NCBI GenBank assembly: GCA_007570785.1
Contig: ML662449.1
Span: forward strand, 17,051,601 to 17,115,600
Origin: Antilocapra americana
Taxonomy: Eukaryota > Chordata > Mammalia > Artiodactyla > Antilocapridae
Length of the DNA stretch: 64,000 bases
Direction: 5' to 3'
In this document: one piece after another, positions 47,067-56,723 of the stretch
Numbering within the stretch: the stretch's first letter is position 1
Layout of the letters: every line of letters starts with the position of its first letter
Notes under the pieces: model-generated
Told to the model about the DNA's origin: nothing
Database searches by the model: none
The model's input: only the letters and a program-made list of their open reading frames with translations
Translations under genes and position numbers: made by a program

Positions 47067-48085
47067 CACTGGTAAATAACAGTGTAGGTACACATTTACC
47101 AGTTTTTACACTGTTTTGCTACTTTGATGAGTGAATAACACTGGATAAAAAGTTATACAGGTGTTAAAAGTCTCATTTAAAATGTATTAAAATGTACATG
47201 AAAGTTGTATCTATAGATAAAATTTTAGTGCATATATTTACTATCTAAAATATTAAAAAATGGTTATACCTATAACAGTAGGAATATTTTCTTTATTTCA
47301 TTTTTTGGTTCAATTTTATCATTTTCAATTATGATTATGAAATATTGGCAAATTTTTAAAGAACACTAAAGTTAAGAACAAGAAAGTAGAAAGAAAGAAT
47401 GAAAGAAAGAACAAGTGTATGTACTAAGTGAAATAAAGAGAAAAAAATGCTATATCAAGATATTAAAAGGGTGTATAAGAACATTTAGGAGACCATCACT
47501 AGAAAATAGAGAAGAATCATATGATCATGATTAAAAACTATAAGTCTGGGCAGAGAAAATCACCAATACAGCTCAGATGTAAAATACAGCAATGATTATT
47601 GGATGAGTCATTTAGAAAAAAAAAAACAGAAAACATCTCAAGTTTAGGAAGAATCTTATTTACTAATGAGTAAAAAAAGAAAATAATAAACAGAAATGGA
47701 ATTTTCCAGATAATGAGAGCTTTGCAAAATGTATACAAGGGAATACAATGAAAATGCCCATTTAAACTTGAGCCCAGGGAGAAAGCATCATGCTTGTTAA
47801 CAAAATAGGTGGCAGCTTGTAGTGGACATTATAACAGCACTCACACATGATTTAGAGAGGGAAGTAAAATGACTTAACTAAAGGAAAGTTATATGAAAAA
47901 GGAATTCAATCAATTCTTAGTTTTGCTTGAGTTTTAAGAAACAATAATTAAAAGTTAAATAAGATATTTCCAAAAATTATCATTTGCTGATATAAAATAA
48001 AATGAGCTAACTTTTGGGATCATTATTTTCTTCTTAGTGGATTTGTTTCAACAAAGGTGGAGTAAATATTGTTGGTACTTCTATA
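47067..48085. other. 1 kb AT-rich interval, no gene recognised
   Basis: It includes a short GAAA-rich stretch at 47388-47412. No recognised repeat family or coding frame. Confidence 0.55.
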
Positions 48086-48523
48086 GATGTTTTTTTTTCT
48101 TTTAATTGTGTTGGTTTTGCCATACAATGACATGAATCTGCCCTGGGTTTATATATGCTCCCCCTCCAGAACCCCCCTCCCTCCTCCCTCCTGATTCCCT
48201 CCCCCTGGGTCATCTCGGTGCACCAGCCCCAAGCATCAACCCTGGGCTGGCGATTGATTTCACATATGATAATTAACATGTTTCAATGCCATTCTCCCAT
48301 ATCATCCCACCCTTTCCCTCTTCCACAGAGTCCACGAGTCTGTTCTATACATCTGCGTTCCTTCTGCTGTCTCGAATGCAGGGTTCTCGTTACCATCTTT
48401 CTAAATTTCGTATATATGCGTTAGTATACTGTATTGTTGTTTTTCCTTCTGGCTTACTTCACCCTGGATAATTGGCTCCAGTTCCGTCCACCTGAGTAGA
48501 ACTGATTCAAATGATTTTTTTTT
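48086..48523 (-). mobile_element. Young-looking L1 3' UTR fragment
   Basis: Antisense ruminant L1 3' UTR starting at a T-run (48090-48108) and running to 'gtagaactgattcaaatg' and a T-run at 48516-48525. It closely matches the 3' end of the L1 at 37684-41084 (C-rich block 'ccccctccagaaccccc'), so it is probably of similar age. 5'-truncated to about 0.43 kb. Small ORFs on both strands are artefacts. Confidence 0.93.
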
Positions 48524-48726
48524 ATTAGATAAGAGTATGAACAGATAATCTTCACCTTTCTTCAAATTTTAAAAATTTGTTTGATTCAGTGAAATATGTA
48601 TAGAAAATACTCTTATTCTGCCTTGAACTAGAAGTTGATTTTTCAGAGTCCAGTTACAAAGGGCACAAAAATCCACTCCATTAAGTATGTATACTATAAA
48701 ATTCAGTGTCTATCCCTTTAAATGGG

Positions 48727-48930
48727 CTTACCTGGTCACTGCAGACAGTCAAGAAACTGCCTGCAATGTGGGAAACCTGCATTCAATCCCCAGGTTGGGA
48801 AGCTCCTCTAGAGAAGGGAATGGCAACCCACTCCAGTATTCTTGCCTAGAGAATCCCCCTGGACAGAGAAGCCTGGTGGGGTGCAGTTCATGGGGTTGCA
48901 AATAGTTGGACATGGCTGAATGACTAAGCC
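48727..48930 (+). mobile_element. Bov-tA SINE
   Basis: Sense monomer: diverged head 'cactgcagacagtcaagaaa', body 'ggcaacccactccagtattc', tail 'tggacatggctgaatgacta'. It ends directly against an ancient hAT element. Confidence 0.9.
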
Positions 48931-48936
48931 CAGAGC

Positions 48937-49815
48937 AGTGCTGTCCAATAAAAATATAATGAGTCTAAATATAATGTTAAATTTTCTAATAACAATGTTA
49001 AAAACAAAGTAAAAAGAAACAGATAAAATTGATTTTACTATTATATTTGATTTATCCCAACTATTCAAACTATGATCATTTTCATAAATCATAATATGCT
49101 AAAAACTGCTGATGAGCTCTTTTACGTTGCTTAATATCAAGTTTTCAAAATCTGATGTGTATTTTACATTTAAAGAATACCTCAATTTAAATACTATTTG
49201 TAAATTATAATCCCAGATCTGCATTAAGATTTCTTACTGATGTAAGAGCACCTAAGAGATCTATCCTCTTTATCAGTTTTAAACACAGTTTTGTTAACTA
49301 TAGTTGTAGAGAAGATCTCAGAATGTCTCTTGTGTAACTGAAACTGTCTACCCTTCGGATAGCAACTATCCATTTCTTTCTCCGCTGAGCCCTTGACAGC
49401 AAGTCTGCCTCTTATTTCTGTTATTTTAATTATTTTAGATCAGAAGAAAGAATTTTTAGACTTGAAGACAGATAGTTTGAAAATATACAATTCAAAGAAC
49501 ATAAGAAAAAATAAAAAAGAATGAAGGAAACCTAAGAACCATGTACAATTAGATTTCATAAATTTACAGTTAAAAAGTAGATTCTTATACTCGAGTTGCT
49601 CTGACCTTCAGGTTTTTCAATTACTGAATTGAATAGCAATTTTTAAAGTTAAGTTTAAAATAATTGAAACTAGATAAAATTTAAAACTCAGAATTTTAGT
49701 TTGCATATATTATTTATACTTCAGTAAAAATGTTTGAAAAAAATTTAGACCTTCAGTTTACATAGCCACAAAGGCTCAGGTGCTATATGTGGTTTTTAGT
49801 AACCTTATTAGGTAG
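48937..49815 (+). mobile_element. Ancient hAT-Charlie-type element, split
   Basis: The left end 'cagtgctgtccaataaaaat' at 48937 and the following sequence to about 49194 ('aaaagaaacagataaaattg', 'tctgatgtgtattttacatt') match a mammalian non-autonomous hAT family (MER3/MER33-like, name uncertain). A second piece at about 49750-49815 ('catagccacaaaggctcagg', 'tatatgtggtttttagtaac') resembles its other end. About 550 bp of foreign sequence lies between, with related 13-15-bp strings at both edges (49180-49194 and 49750-49764). Confidence 0.55.
49195..49749. other. Insert between two hAT halves, identity unclear
   Basis: AT-rich. The stretch at 49270-49375 ('cacagttttgttaactatag', 'gtgtaactgaaactgtctac') resembles the 3' UTR of old mammalian L1, possibly antisense. 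Not certain. Confidence 0.35.
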
Positions 49816-50282
49816 AAGAGGGCTCCAAGGATCCAATATCTTCACAACTGAGAAGAGCCATGGGGAATTTCCCTTGCTGGAATTCTGTTGAAAAAATTGA
49901 AAAGAAATTTACTTGTTAAGTGGAGTTAAAATGGAAATTATAGTCAAGATCTATTATTACAAAGAGAACTAAACTTCTTTTCATTCCCTGAACATGTTAC
50001 TTTAGCTTTTTAATTCCATTTTATCTTAGAATGCATTATATTTCTTATTTTTGTGATGATGTTGAGCTGTCAGCATATTTATATAAGATTTACAAGCCTC
50101 TTACTTTGCCACATTTTTTACCTAAAAACAAATATACACTTATTTGTTATTTACCTAGTACCACATGACCTTTATTCCTTTATTACATGACAAACTGGTA
50201 AAAAGGAATATGAGCAAGTGGCAGCCTAACAAGGTTAAAAAGCTAGAAAGCATCAAAACTAGAATCAAATCACCTAACTGCT
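49816..50282. other. Interval without recognised feature
   Basis: AT-rich single-copy-looking sequence. No coding frame or repeat recognised. Confidence 0.5.
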
Positions 50283-50358
50283 GAACTCAGTTCAGTTCTG
50301 TTGCTCAGTCGTGTCTGACTCTTTTCGACCCCATGGACTGCAGCACTCCAGGCTGTAG
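50283..50358 (-). mobile_element. BovB/Bov-A tail fragment
   Basis: 'cagttcagttctgttgctca' through 'ccatggactgcagcactcca' is the antisense extreme 3' end of BovB/Bov-A, truncated after about 75 bp. Confidence 0.85.
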
Positions 50359-51109
50359 ATCAATGCTGTGACATGGTGTTGGGCAGGGTGGACCAGGCAG
50401 TGATGACACAAGAGTAAATGAGGCCCTGGAGGATATCCACTAAAATCTACTTCACTTGTAGCACTTGTCAAGTGCTCACTGTGCACACTCAAATATTTGG
50501 TTGTTGCAGTTGAGCGACAGAGATGAGGTTAGGAAATGTTTATAAATTAAATGCCTGTGCTTGCACTGTAGTACTATGGAAATAACCAACAGGATTCAAG
50601 AAAGAAAGAACTGTTCTCTGTTTTCCTGAATTTAGGCCACAGTATAAGAATAATATTAATAACACAATGACTTCTTTGTGAGGAAAGAGAAAAAATGTAG
50701 GCTACATATTCATTATCTAATACTTCCTTCAACAAATTAGATTTGCCTCCAGAAATTAGCATTACAATTATATAAATGGAGAGCTTCCTTCCTTTTGTTC
50801 TTATATTGTAGCCCCAAAGGCCAGCTGGGAATTTTCCTCTGTAGTGTAATTTCAGTTACATATTTGTGTTCTATGCAAACAAGTCACATTGTTGGGTTTT
50901 GTCTAGAACTGGCCTAAGAAGAGACATTGTGGGAGAAGAATTTGCCAAGAGCAGGAGCCAGTGAGCAGGGCCAGATGAGGTGTGAATTAGAGTCTAATAA
51001 AGTATTGTTTAGTAACACAATAATAGGATCATTTAGCAAATCAGAGGGCAGAATTTTTTTTTTAGTATGATTTTTCAACTGATTTCTAAAATGTATCTGG
51101 ATATACCAT
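50359..51109. other. Interval without recognised feature
   Basis: Single-copy-looking DNA. 50359-50460 is somewhat more GC-rich ('gttgggcagggtggaccagg'). No coding frame with a domain. Confidence 0.5.
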
Positions 51110-51555
51110 GAATCTGGTCACTTCTCTCCTATTCTCCTTTAACAACTTTACTCCAAGTCACTCTTTTCAGCCTAGCAGACTTCTTAACATTGTGTCCCTG
51201 ACATCACTTCTGCCCTGCACTGCCCCTTTTCCACACGGCCAGGAAAACTCATCAGATTGTGTTACAGCCCAGCTTACAACCTTTCCAGCCATTTTTTATT
51301 ATACTAAGAAAATATGTGAAACTCATCGCTTGTAAAGCCTCCATTTACTCTTTAGATTTCTCTTTTCTCAATCTTGTCAGTTATCATGCCTGAATCATTA
51401 TGGCTTCTCTGTCACTTGAACACACTTAAGTGGTTCCTATCTCAGCCCTTTGCACTTGCTGTTACTTTTGGCTGAATTACCCTATTCCCACATTTTTCAC
51501 AGATCTCATTCCACTCAAAAGTCATCCTCAGTCTAAGTATCATCTCCTTGAATGT

Positions 51556-51778
51556 GTGTAAAGTTGCCTCAGTGTGTGAAGTTGCCTCTTTGCAACCCTA
51601 TGGACTGGAGCCCCACCAGGTTCCTCTGTCCAGGGGATTCTCCAGGCAAGAATATTGGAGTGGATTGCCATGCCCTCTTTCAGGGGATCTTCCGAACTCA
51701 GCAATCGAACCCGCATCTCTTATGTCTCCTACATCTGCAAGCAGGTTCTTTATCACTAGCACCACCTGGGAAGCCCCA
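51556..51778 (-). mobile_element. Bov-tA SINE within L2
   Basis: Antisense monomer: 'gaagttgcctctttgcaacc', 'gccatgccctctttcagggg', 'ttctttatcactagcaccac'. The tail end carries a short duplication ('gttgcctcagtgtgtgaagttgcctc'-like pair at 51562-51587). Confidence 0.92.
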
Positions 51779-51827
51779 TCACCTACTTAGTTTCTACTTA
51801 TTTTATTCACTGCTAAATCCCTTAGTG

Positions 51828-52019
51828 TAGTAGTCCCCAACCCTTCTGGAGCCAAGGAACAGTTTCCAAGAAAGCAATTTTTCTACAGCTGGGATAGGGA
51901 GGGGATGGTTCAGGTAGTAAATGTGAGAGATAGGGAGAGCAATGTGGAGTGACAAATTAAGGTTCATTCCCTCACCCACCACTCACCTCCTGTGCAGCCC
52001 TGGAGGTTGGGGATCCTTG
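51828..52019. mobile_element. Non-autonomous hAT transposon, perfect 8-bp TSD
   Basis: A 192-bp element with terminal inverted repeats 'tagtagtccccaacc' (left) and the inverse of 'ggttggggatccttg' (right). The 8-bp sequence 'ccttagtg' flanks it exactly at 51820-51827 and 52020-52027; 8 bp is the hallmark length of hAT transposition. Internal sequence ('ggatggttcaggtagtaaat', 'cactcacctcctgtgcagcc') matches a mammalian hAT family with CCCCAACC ends (Tip100/Zaphod-like, name uncertain) after internal deletion. It sits inside L2. Confidence 0.88.
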
Positions 52020-52075
52020 CCTTAGTGGGGGTCCAAAAATATTCAATGACTAATTAAATGATTTCTAAAAATATT

Positions 52076-52208
52076 TTTAATAGAAATATATTTTGAAATA
52101 ATTAAATCACTACATTCATAGACATGTGTCTTTCTAGCAATTTGGTTTTTATAATCATACTGAGTTAATCAAGAGTACAATGGGGTCAGCAAATATTAAT
52201 AGCTAAGG
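52076..52208. other. Short spacer
   Basis: AT-rich, nothing recognised. Confidence 0.5.
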
Positions 52209-52357
52209 TTGTTTTTCAGTCACTCAGTCATATCCAACTCTGTGACCCCATAGACTGCAACATGCCAGGCTTCCCCATCTTTCACCATCTCCCAGAGTTT
52301 GCTCAAACTCATGTCCACTGAGTCAGTGATGTCATCCAACCATCTCATCTCTTTCCC
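52209..52357 (-). mobile_element. BovB 3' end fragment
   Basis: 'tttcagtcactcagtcatat', 'caccatctcccagagtttgc' and 'gatgtcatccaaccatctca' are the antisense last 150 bp of BovB. Confidence 0.88.
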
Positions 52358-52436
52358 CAGTTCTGTGTTGGATCTAGCATGTAGTGACTTATAAGAGCCA
52401 GTGTTGCATTTTTAAAAATTTTGTGAATAAGTATGA

Positions 52437-52932
52437 AAAGTGAAAGTGAAAGCCACCCAGTTGTGTCTGACTTTTTGTGACCCCATGGACCATACAGCCC
52501 TTTGAATTCTCCAAGCCAGAATACTGGAGTGGGTAGCCTTTCCCTTCTCCAGGGTATCTTCCCAACCCAAGGAATGAACCCAGGTCTCCCGCATTGCAGA
52601 TGGATTCTTTCCTTTTTTTTTTTTTTTTTAAATTTTATTTATTTATGGTTTGGCTGCACTGGGTCTTAGTTGTAGCACGTGGGATCTACTTCCCTGACCA
52701 GGGACTGAACCCTGGGCCCCTTCATTGGGAGCTTGGAGTCTTCACCACTGGACCACCAGGGAAGTCCCACAGGTAGATTCTTTACCAGTTGACCCACAGG
52801 GAAGCCCAAGAATACTGGAGTGGATAACCTATCCCTTCTCTAGTGTATCTTCTCAACCCAGTAATCAAACCAGGGTCTCCTGCAACTGCAGGCGGATTCT
52901 TTACCAACTGAGCTATTGAGAAATCCCTGAAT
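52437..52932 (-). mobile_element. Dimeric Bov-tA SINE split by another SINE
   Basis: Antisense dimer: tail 'agtgaaagccacccagttgt' (52441), first unit to 52607, second unit 52770-52932 ending 'aactgagctattgagaaatc'. Positions 52608-52769 are a different tRNA-derived SINE. The flanks 'cagatggattcttt' and 'caggtagattcttt' at the junction are the duplicated target. Confidence 0.9.
52608..52769 (-). mobile_element. CHR-type tRNA-derived SINE nested in Bov-tA
   Basis: A T-run (52611-52630) marks the A-tail, followed by 'ggctgcactgggtcttagtt', 'tgaccagggactgaaccctg' and 'ccactggaccaccagggaag'. This is an artiodactyl SINE distinct from Bov-tA (CHR-like; the exact subfamily is not certain). The plus-strand 60-codon frame across it is not a gene. 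Confidence 0.82.
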
Positions 52933-53054
52933 ATAGTCATTACTAAAAATTAAAATATATAAAACTGTAATTCAACAAACTGTATTAAAAACAAAGATGA
53001 TCAAACTCACTGATACTTAGTCACTTTACTATAGTTTACTATAATCTAGTCCAG

Positions 53055-53262
53055 TGGTTGGCAAATGTTTTCAGTAAAGGGCCAGAGAGTAAATATTTTA
53101 GGCTTTGTGGGCAATACAATCACTGTCACAGGTCCTCATGAGAACCTCCCCATGGACAATTCTTGGATAAATGGGAGTGGCATTGTTCAACAAACATTAT
53201 TTACAAAAGTAAATGACAAGCCATATTTGGCCCATAGCCGTCATTTACTGATACTTATTCTA
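53055..53262. mobile_element. hAT-Charlie-type DNA transposon remnant
   Basis: Left end 'cagtggttggcaaatg', then 'aagggccagagagtaaatat', 'aggctttgtgggcaatacaa' and right part 'tttggcccatagccgtcatt', in the order of a common mammalian non-autonomous hAT (MER58-like, name uncertain). Possible decayed 8-bp duplication 'aatctagt' (left) / 'attctaga' (right). Confidence 0.7.
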
Positions 53263-53859
53263 GATTCGTGAAGTTCCTTGCATATATCAGATATAAATGA
53301 AGGATATGTTCTGAAATGGTACACTGTCATACATCTCTGCTCAAATCCATGTTCCAGGCTGTAAGTTGGTAGCTTAAAATTGGCCATGGTGGTGGTATGT
53401 ATAAATACTTCTGAAATTGAAATTAACAAGGTATTAATTAGGTCTTTGAATCCCCCTCATCCCTCATCACCCCCACACACAAAGAGCTGGTTGTTAAATA
53501 TTTACCATCATATGACGCTTTCCTCCTACCATAGAGTTTGGTGATAGTAACTGGAAAAAACTACTGCATTTATAAGAAGTCATTTTTCAGTGCGTCTATA
53601 ATGCTGTCAATAACAGGGTCTGAAAGCAATAGGGAAGGCATGACTTATCTCTTAGGTAGCAACACAGCTGCCTATTTAAAGAGTTTTAAAAATATATAAA
53701 AATAGCATGCTATGTCAGTGATTAAAACATGCTTAGCATTTCAACTTCGCTCAAGACTTTGCAATATATAGTCAATGTTAATATTAAAAAAAAAAACTAT
53801 AGAGTATGCTTATACACCAGAGTAGGTGTGTATCTGCACAGAGGCTTCATTAGGGAACA
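53263..53859. other. Interval without recognised feature
   Basis: It contains short runs 'cccccacacac' (53470) and an A-run (53786-53797). No gene or repeat family recognised. Confidence 0.5.
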
Positions 53860-54470
53860 AAATAGTACAAGATGAAAAGTAAAGCAGGCAAGGGAGATAA
53901 GGGATGCTTGCAGGTGGTCTGAGGTGGATTGCAATTTTAAATAGAATTCCCAGAAAATTCCTCACTTAAAAACTACATTTAGCAGAGGCTTGAAAGAGTT
54001 GAGGGAGGCGTCTTTCTATATAGGCGGAAGGAGGTGGGAGAGGAGAGACAGTTTTAAGCAGAATGAGCAAAAGTGCCAATTTCTAAGGTGGAAGCAGGCC
54101 AAGATGTTTCAACAACAACAGGGAGCCAGTGGCTAGTGCAGGGTGAGCAGAGTTATGAGATGGTAGAGGCCAGTGATAGAAAATTATAGAAGCAATATGG
54201 ACCATTAAATATGTTAGAGTTTCTTCTCCTTTTTCTGAGTTCAGAAACCCTTAGAAAGTTGGGAGCAAAAAAGTAACTTGATCTGACTTTAAGTTTTTAA
54301 GGAATTATTAGAGGACTGGGAAATGAGGAAGGATGGGTTAGTGGAAATATGATTGTCAAAAGGTTGGTAATTGTTGAAGGCTTGTGATGGATATGAGGTG
54401 GTTTCTTTTTATTCTTCTATTACATGCAAGTTTGAAAAAAAAATGTTTGTATGCTGAAAATAGATTCTAG
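53860..54470 (-). mobile_element. L2 LINE fragment, ancient
   Basis: Antisense L2 body: 'gcagaggcttgaaagagttg', 'gcagaatgagcaaaagtgcc', 'gtgcagggtgagcagagtta', 'agtaacttgatctgacttta' follow the L2 reverse-complement order. No open frame. Confidence 0.68.
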
Positions 54471-54544
54471 AGAATGGTGCTTGCAAGGATTGCAGTGGGA
54501 GGCTTCTGCAATGGCAGTGGTGAGAAATGGCCATGTGTATGTTG

Positions 54545-54765
54545 TGCGTGTGCTAAGTAGTTTCAGTCATGTCTGACTCCTTGTGATCCTGTGGACCATA
54601 GCCTGCCAGGCTTCTCCATTGATGGGATTCTCCAAGCAAGAATACTAGAGTGAGTTGCCATGCCCTCCTCCAAGGGATCTTCCAGACTCAAGAATTGAGC
54701 CTGTATCTCTTACGTCTCTGGCACTGGCAGGTAGGTTTTTTACCACTAGTGCCATTGGGAAGCCC
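54545..54765 (-). mobile_element. Bov-tA SINE
   Basis: Antisense monomer: 'tttcagtcatgtctgactcc', 'gccatgccctcctccaaggg', 'ttttttaccactagtgccat'. Confidence 0.92.
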
Positions 54766-54790
54766 GAGAAATGGCCATGGCCTGGATCAA

Positions 54791-55102
54791 GTGAAATGAA
54801 AGTCGCTCAGTAGTGTCTGACTCTATGCTACACTATGTTCTTAACAGTCCATTGAATTATCCAGGCCAGAATACTGGAGGGGGTAGCCTTTCCCTTCTCC
54901 AGGGGATCTTCGCAACCCAGGGATCGAACCCAGGTCTCCCACATTGCAGGTAGATTCTTTACCAGCTGAGTCACAAGAGAAGTCCAAGAATATTGGAGTG
55001 GGTAGACTATCTCTTCTTCAATGGATCTTCCCTACCCAGGAATCAAACCAGGGTCTCCTGCATTGCAGGCTGATTCTTTACCAACTGAGCTACGAGGGAA
55101 GT
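54791..55102 (-). mobile_element. Dimeric Bov-tA SINE
   Basis: Antisense dimer: tail 'atgaaagtcgctcagtagtg', first tRNA-like unit ending 'ttctttaccagctgagtcac' (about 54955-54975), second unit ending 'taccaactgagctacgaggg' (55080-55099). Two SINEs of the same orientation lie back to back here (54545-55102). Confidence 0.94.
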
Positions 55103-55196
55103 GTCCTGGAAAAAATAAGAGTCAGAATTGAAAGGTAGGTTTTAAAAGAGCCTTTTGAAAGGTGCTTTTAAAAGCACTAACTGAAAGAAGTTCAGT

Positions 55197-55802
55197 TCAG
55201 TTGCTCAGTCGTGACCAACTCTTTGCAACCCCATGAACCCCAGCATACCAGGCCTCTCTGTCCATCACCAACTCCCAAAGTCCACCCAAACTCATGGCCA
55301 TCGAGTCGATGATGCCATCCAGCCATCTCATCCTCTGTCGTCCCCTTCTCATCCTGCCCTCAATGTTTCCCAGCATCAGAGTCTTTTCAAATGAGTCAAC
55401 TCTTTGCATCAGGTGGCCAAAGTATTGCAGTTTCAGCTTCAACATCATTCCTTCCAGTAAACACCCAGGACTGATCTCCTTTAGGATGGACTGACTGGAT
55501 CTCCTTGCAGCCCAAGGGACTCTCAAGAGTCTTCTCCAACACCACAGTTCAAAAGCATCAGTTCTTTGGCTCTCAGCTTTCCTTATAGTCCAACTCTCAC
55601 ATCCATACATGACCACTGGAAAAACCATAGCCTTGACTCTATGGACTTTTGTTAACAAAGTAATGTCTCTGCTTTTTAATATGTTGTCTAGGTTGGTCAT
55701 AACTTTCCTTCCAAGGAGTAAGCATCGTTTAATTTCATGGCTGCAATCACCATCTGCAGTGATTTTGGAGCCCAGGAAAATAAAGTCAGCCACTGTTTTC
55801 AC
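55197..55802 (-). pseudogene. BovB ORF C-terminal fragment (201 codons)
   Basis: Intact frame from after the RT core to the natural stop. Recognisable BovB C-terminal motifs: [19 protein letters not shown] (start), [12 protein letters not shown] (middle), [19 protein letters not shown] and [14 protein letters not shown] (end). No independent function is known for this part. The ATG used is internal to the original ORF; upstream continuity is lost by a one-base deletion near 55880. Confidence 0.92.
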
Positions 55803-55958
55803 TGTTTCCCCATCTATCTGCCACGAAGTGATGGAACAAGATGCCAGATCTTAGTTTTCTGAATGTTGAGCTTTAAGCCAACTTTTCACTCTCCTCTTTC
55901 ACTTTCAGCAAGAGGCTCTTTAGTTCTTCTTCACTTTCTGCCATAAGGGTGGTGTCAT

Positions 55959-56249
55959 CTACATATCTGAGGTTATTGATATTTCTCCCGGCAATTTGAT
56001 TCCAACTTGTGCTTCCTCCAGTCCAGCATTTCTCATGATGTACTCTGCATATAAGTTAAATAAGCAGAGTGACAATATACAGCCTTGACATACTCCTTTT
56101 CCTATTTGGAACCAGTCTGTTGTTCCATGTCTAGTTCTAACTGTTGCTTCCTGACCTGCATATAGGTTTCTCAAGAGGCAGGTCAGGTGGTCTGGTATTC
56201 CTATCTCCTTCAGAATTTTCCACAGTTTATTGAGATCCACATAGTCCAA
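55959..56249 (-). pseudogene. BovB RT fragment ending at a frameshift
   Basis: A 96-codon minus frame with VDLNKLWKILKEIGIPDHL, LLRNLYAGQEATVRT and GVCQGCILSLC. It changes phase at about 55995 and ends seven codons later, just before where YADD should follow. The YADD-coding bases (antisense 'catctacatatctgagg', about 55957-55973) are still present in another frame but read YVDD. Confidence 0.88.
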
Positions 56250-56426
56250 GGCTTTGGCATATGACTATGGCATATGACTATTGACATAAAGCAGAAATAG
56301 ATGTTTTTCTGGAACTCTCCTGCTTTTTCGATTATCATTGAATGTTGGCAATTTGATATCTGGTTCCTCTGCCTTTTTTAAAACCAGCTTGAACATTGAA
56401 AAACATTAAATGTGTTTAAAATCAAT

Positions 56427-56704
56427 ATTTATTTTTCCTTAGGGCCTTCCTGGTGTCTCAGTAGCTAAAGAATCTGCCTGCAGTGCAGGAGACACAGGAG
56501 ATGAAGGTTTGATCCCTGAGTCGGGAAAATCCCCTGGAGAAGGAAATGGTAGCCTACTTCAATTCTTGCCTGGAGAGTCCCATGCACAGAGGAGCCTGAT
56601 GGGGCTACAGTCCAAAGGGTTGCAAAGAGTTGGACCAGAAGAAACGAGAATCAAGACAGAGCCAGATATTAAAGGTAAAGGCAAAAGCACTTACCAAAAG
56701 AATA
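56427..56704 (+). mobile_element. Bov-tA SINE plus 3' flank between 19-bp direct repeats
   Basis: The SINE spans about 56441-56640 (head 'ctggtgtctcagtagctaaa', body 'gagaaggaaatggtagccta', tail 'gcaaagagttggaccagaag'). Perfect 19-bp copies of 'aaatgtgtttaaaatcaat' lie at 56408-56426 and 56705-56723. Between the SINE tail and the right repeat are about 60 bp of non-SINE sequence ('gccagatattaaaggtaaag'), consistent with read-through transcription and co-insertion of 3' flank. Confidence 0.85.
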
Positions 56705-56723
56705 AAATGTGTTTAAAATCAAT

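Larger units (their letters stand above)
51110..52075 (+). mobile_element. L2 LINE 3' region hosting a SINE and a hAT element
   Basis: Sense L2 in three pieces: 51110-51555 ('ctcagccctttgcacttgct', 'aagtcatcctcagtctaagt'), 51779-51827 ('ttattcactgctaaatccct') and 52028-52075 ('aatattcaatgactaattaa', the 3' end region). They are interrupted by a Bov-tA (51556-51778) and a hAT element (51828-52019). The order and orientation of all three pieces agree with one L2 copy. Confidence 0.72.
55189..56398 (-). mobile_element. BovB LINE, relatively young, 5'-truncated (1.2 kb)
   Basis: Antisense BovB from the 3' end ('aagttcagttcagttgctca') to a truncation in RT near 56398 ('aaaaccagcttgaacatt'). It keeps long frames (201 and 96 codons), the best preserved BovB coding sequence in the window. 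A local imperfect duplication 'gcatatgactat' occurs twice at 56257-56282. Frameshifts: about two bases missing near 55993-55996 just before the YADD box, and one T missing near 55880. Confidence 0.95.

Noticed and set aside
52594..52776. 60-codon plus frame with a hydrophobic start
   Set aside because: Antisense translation of the T-run and body of a CHR-type SINE.
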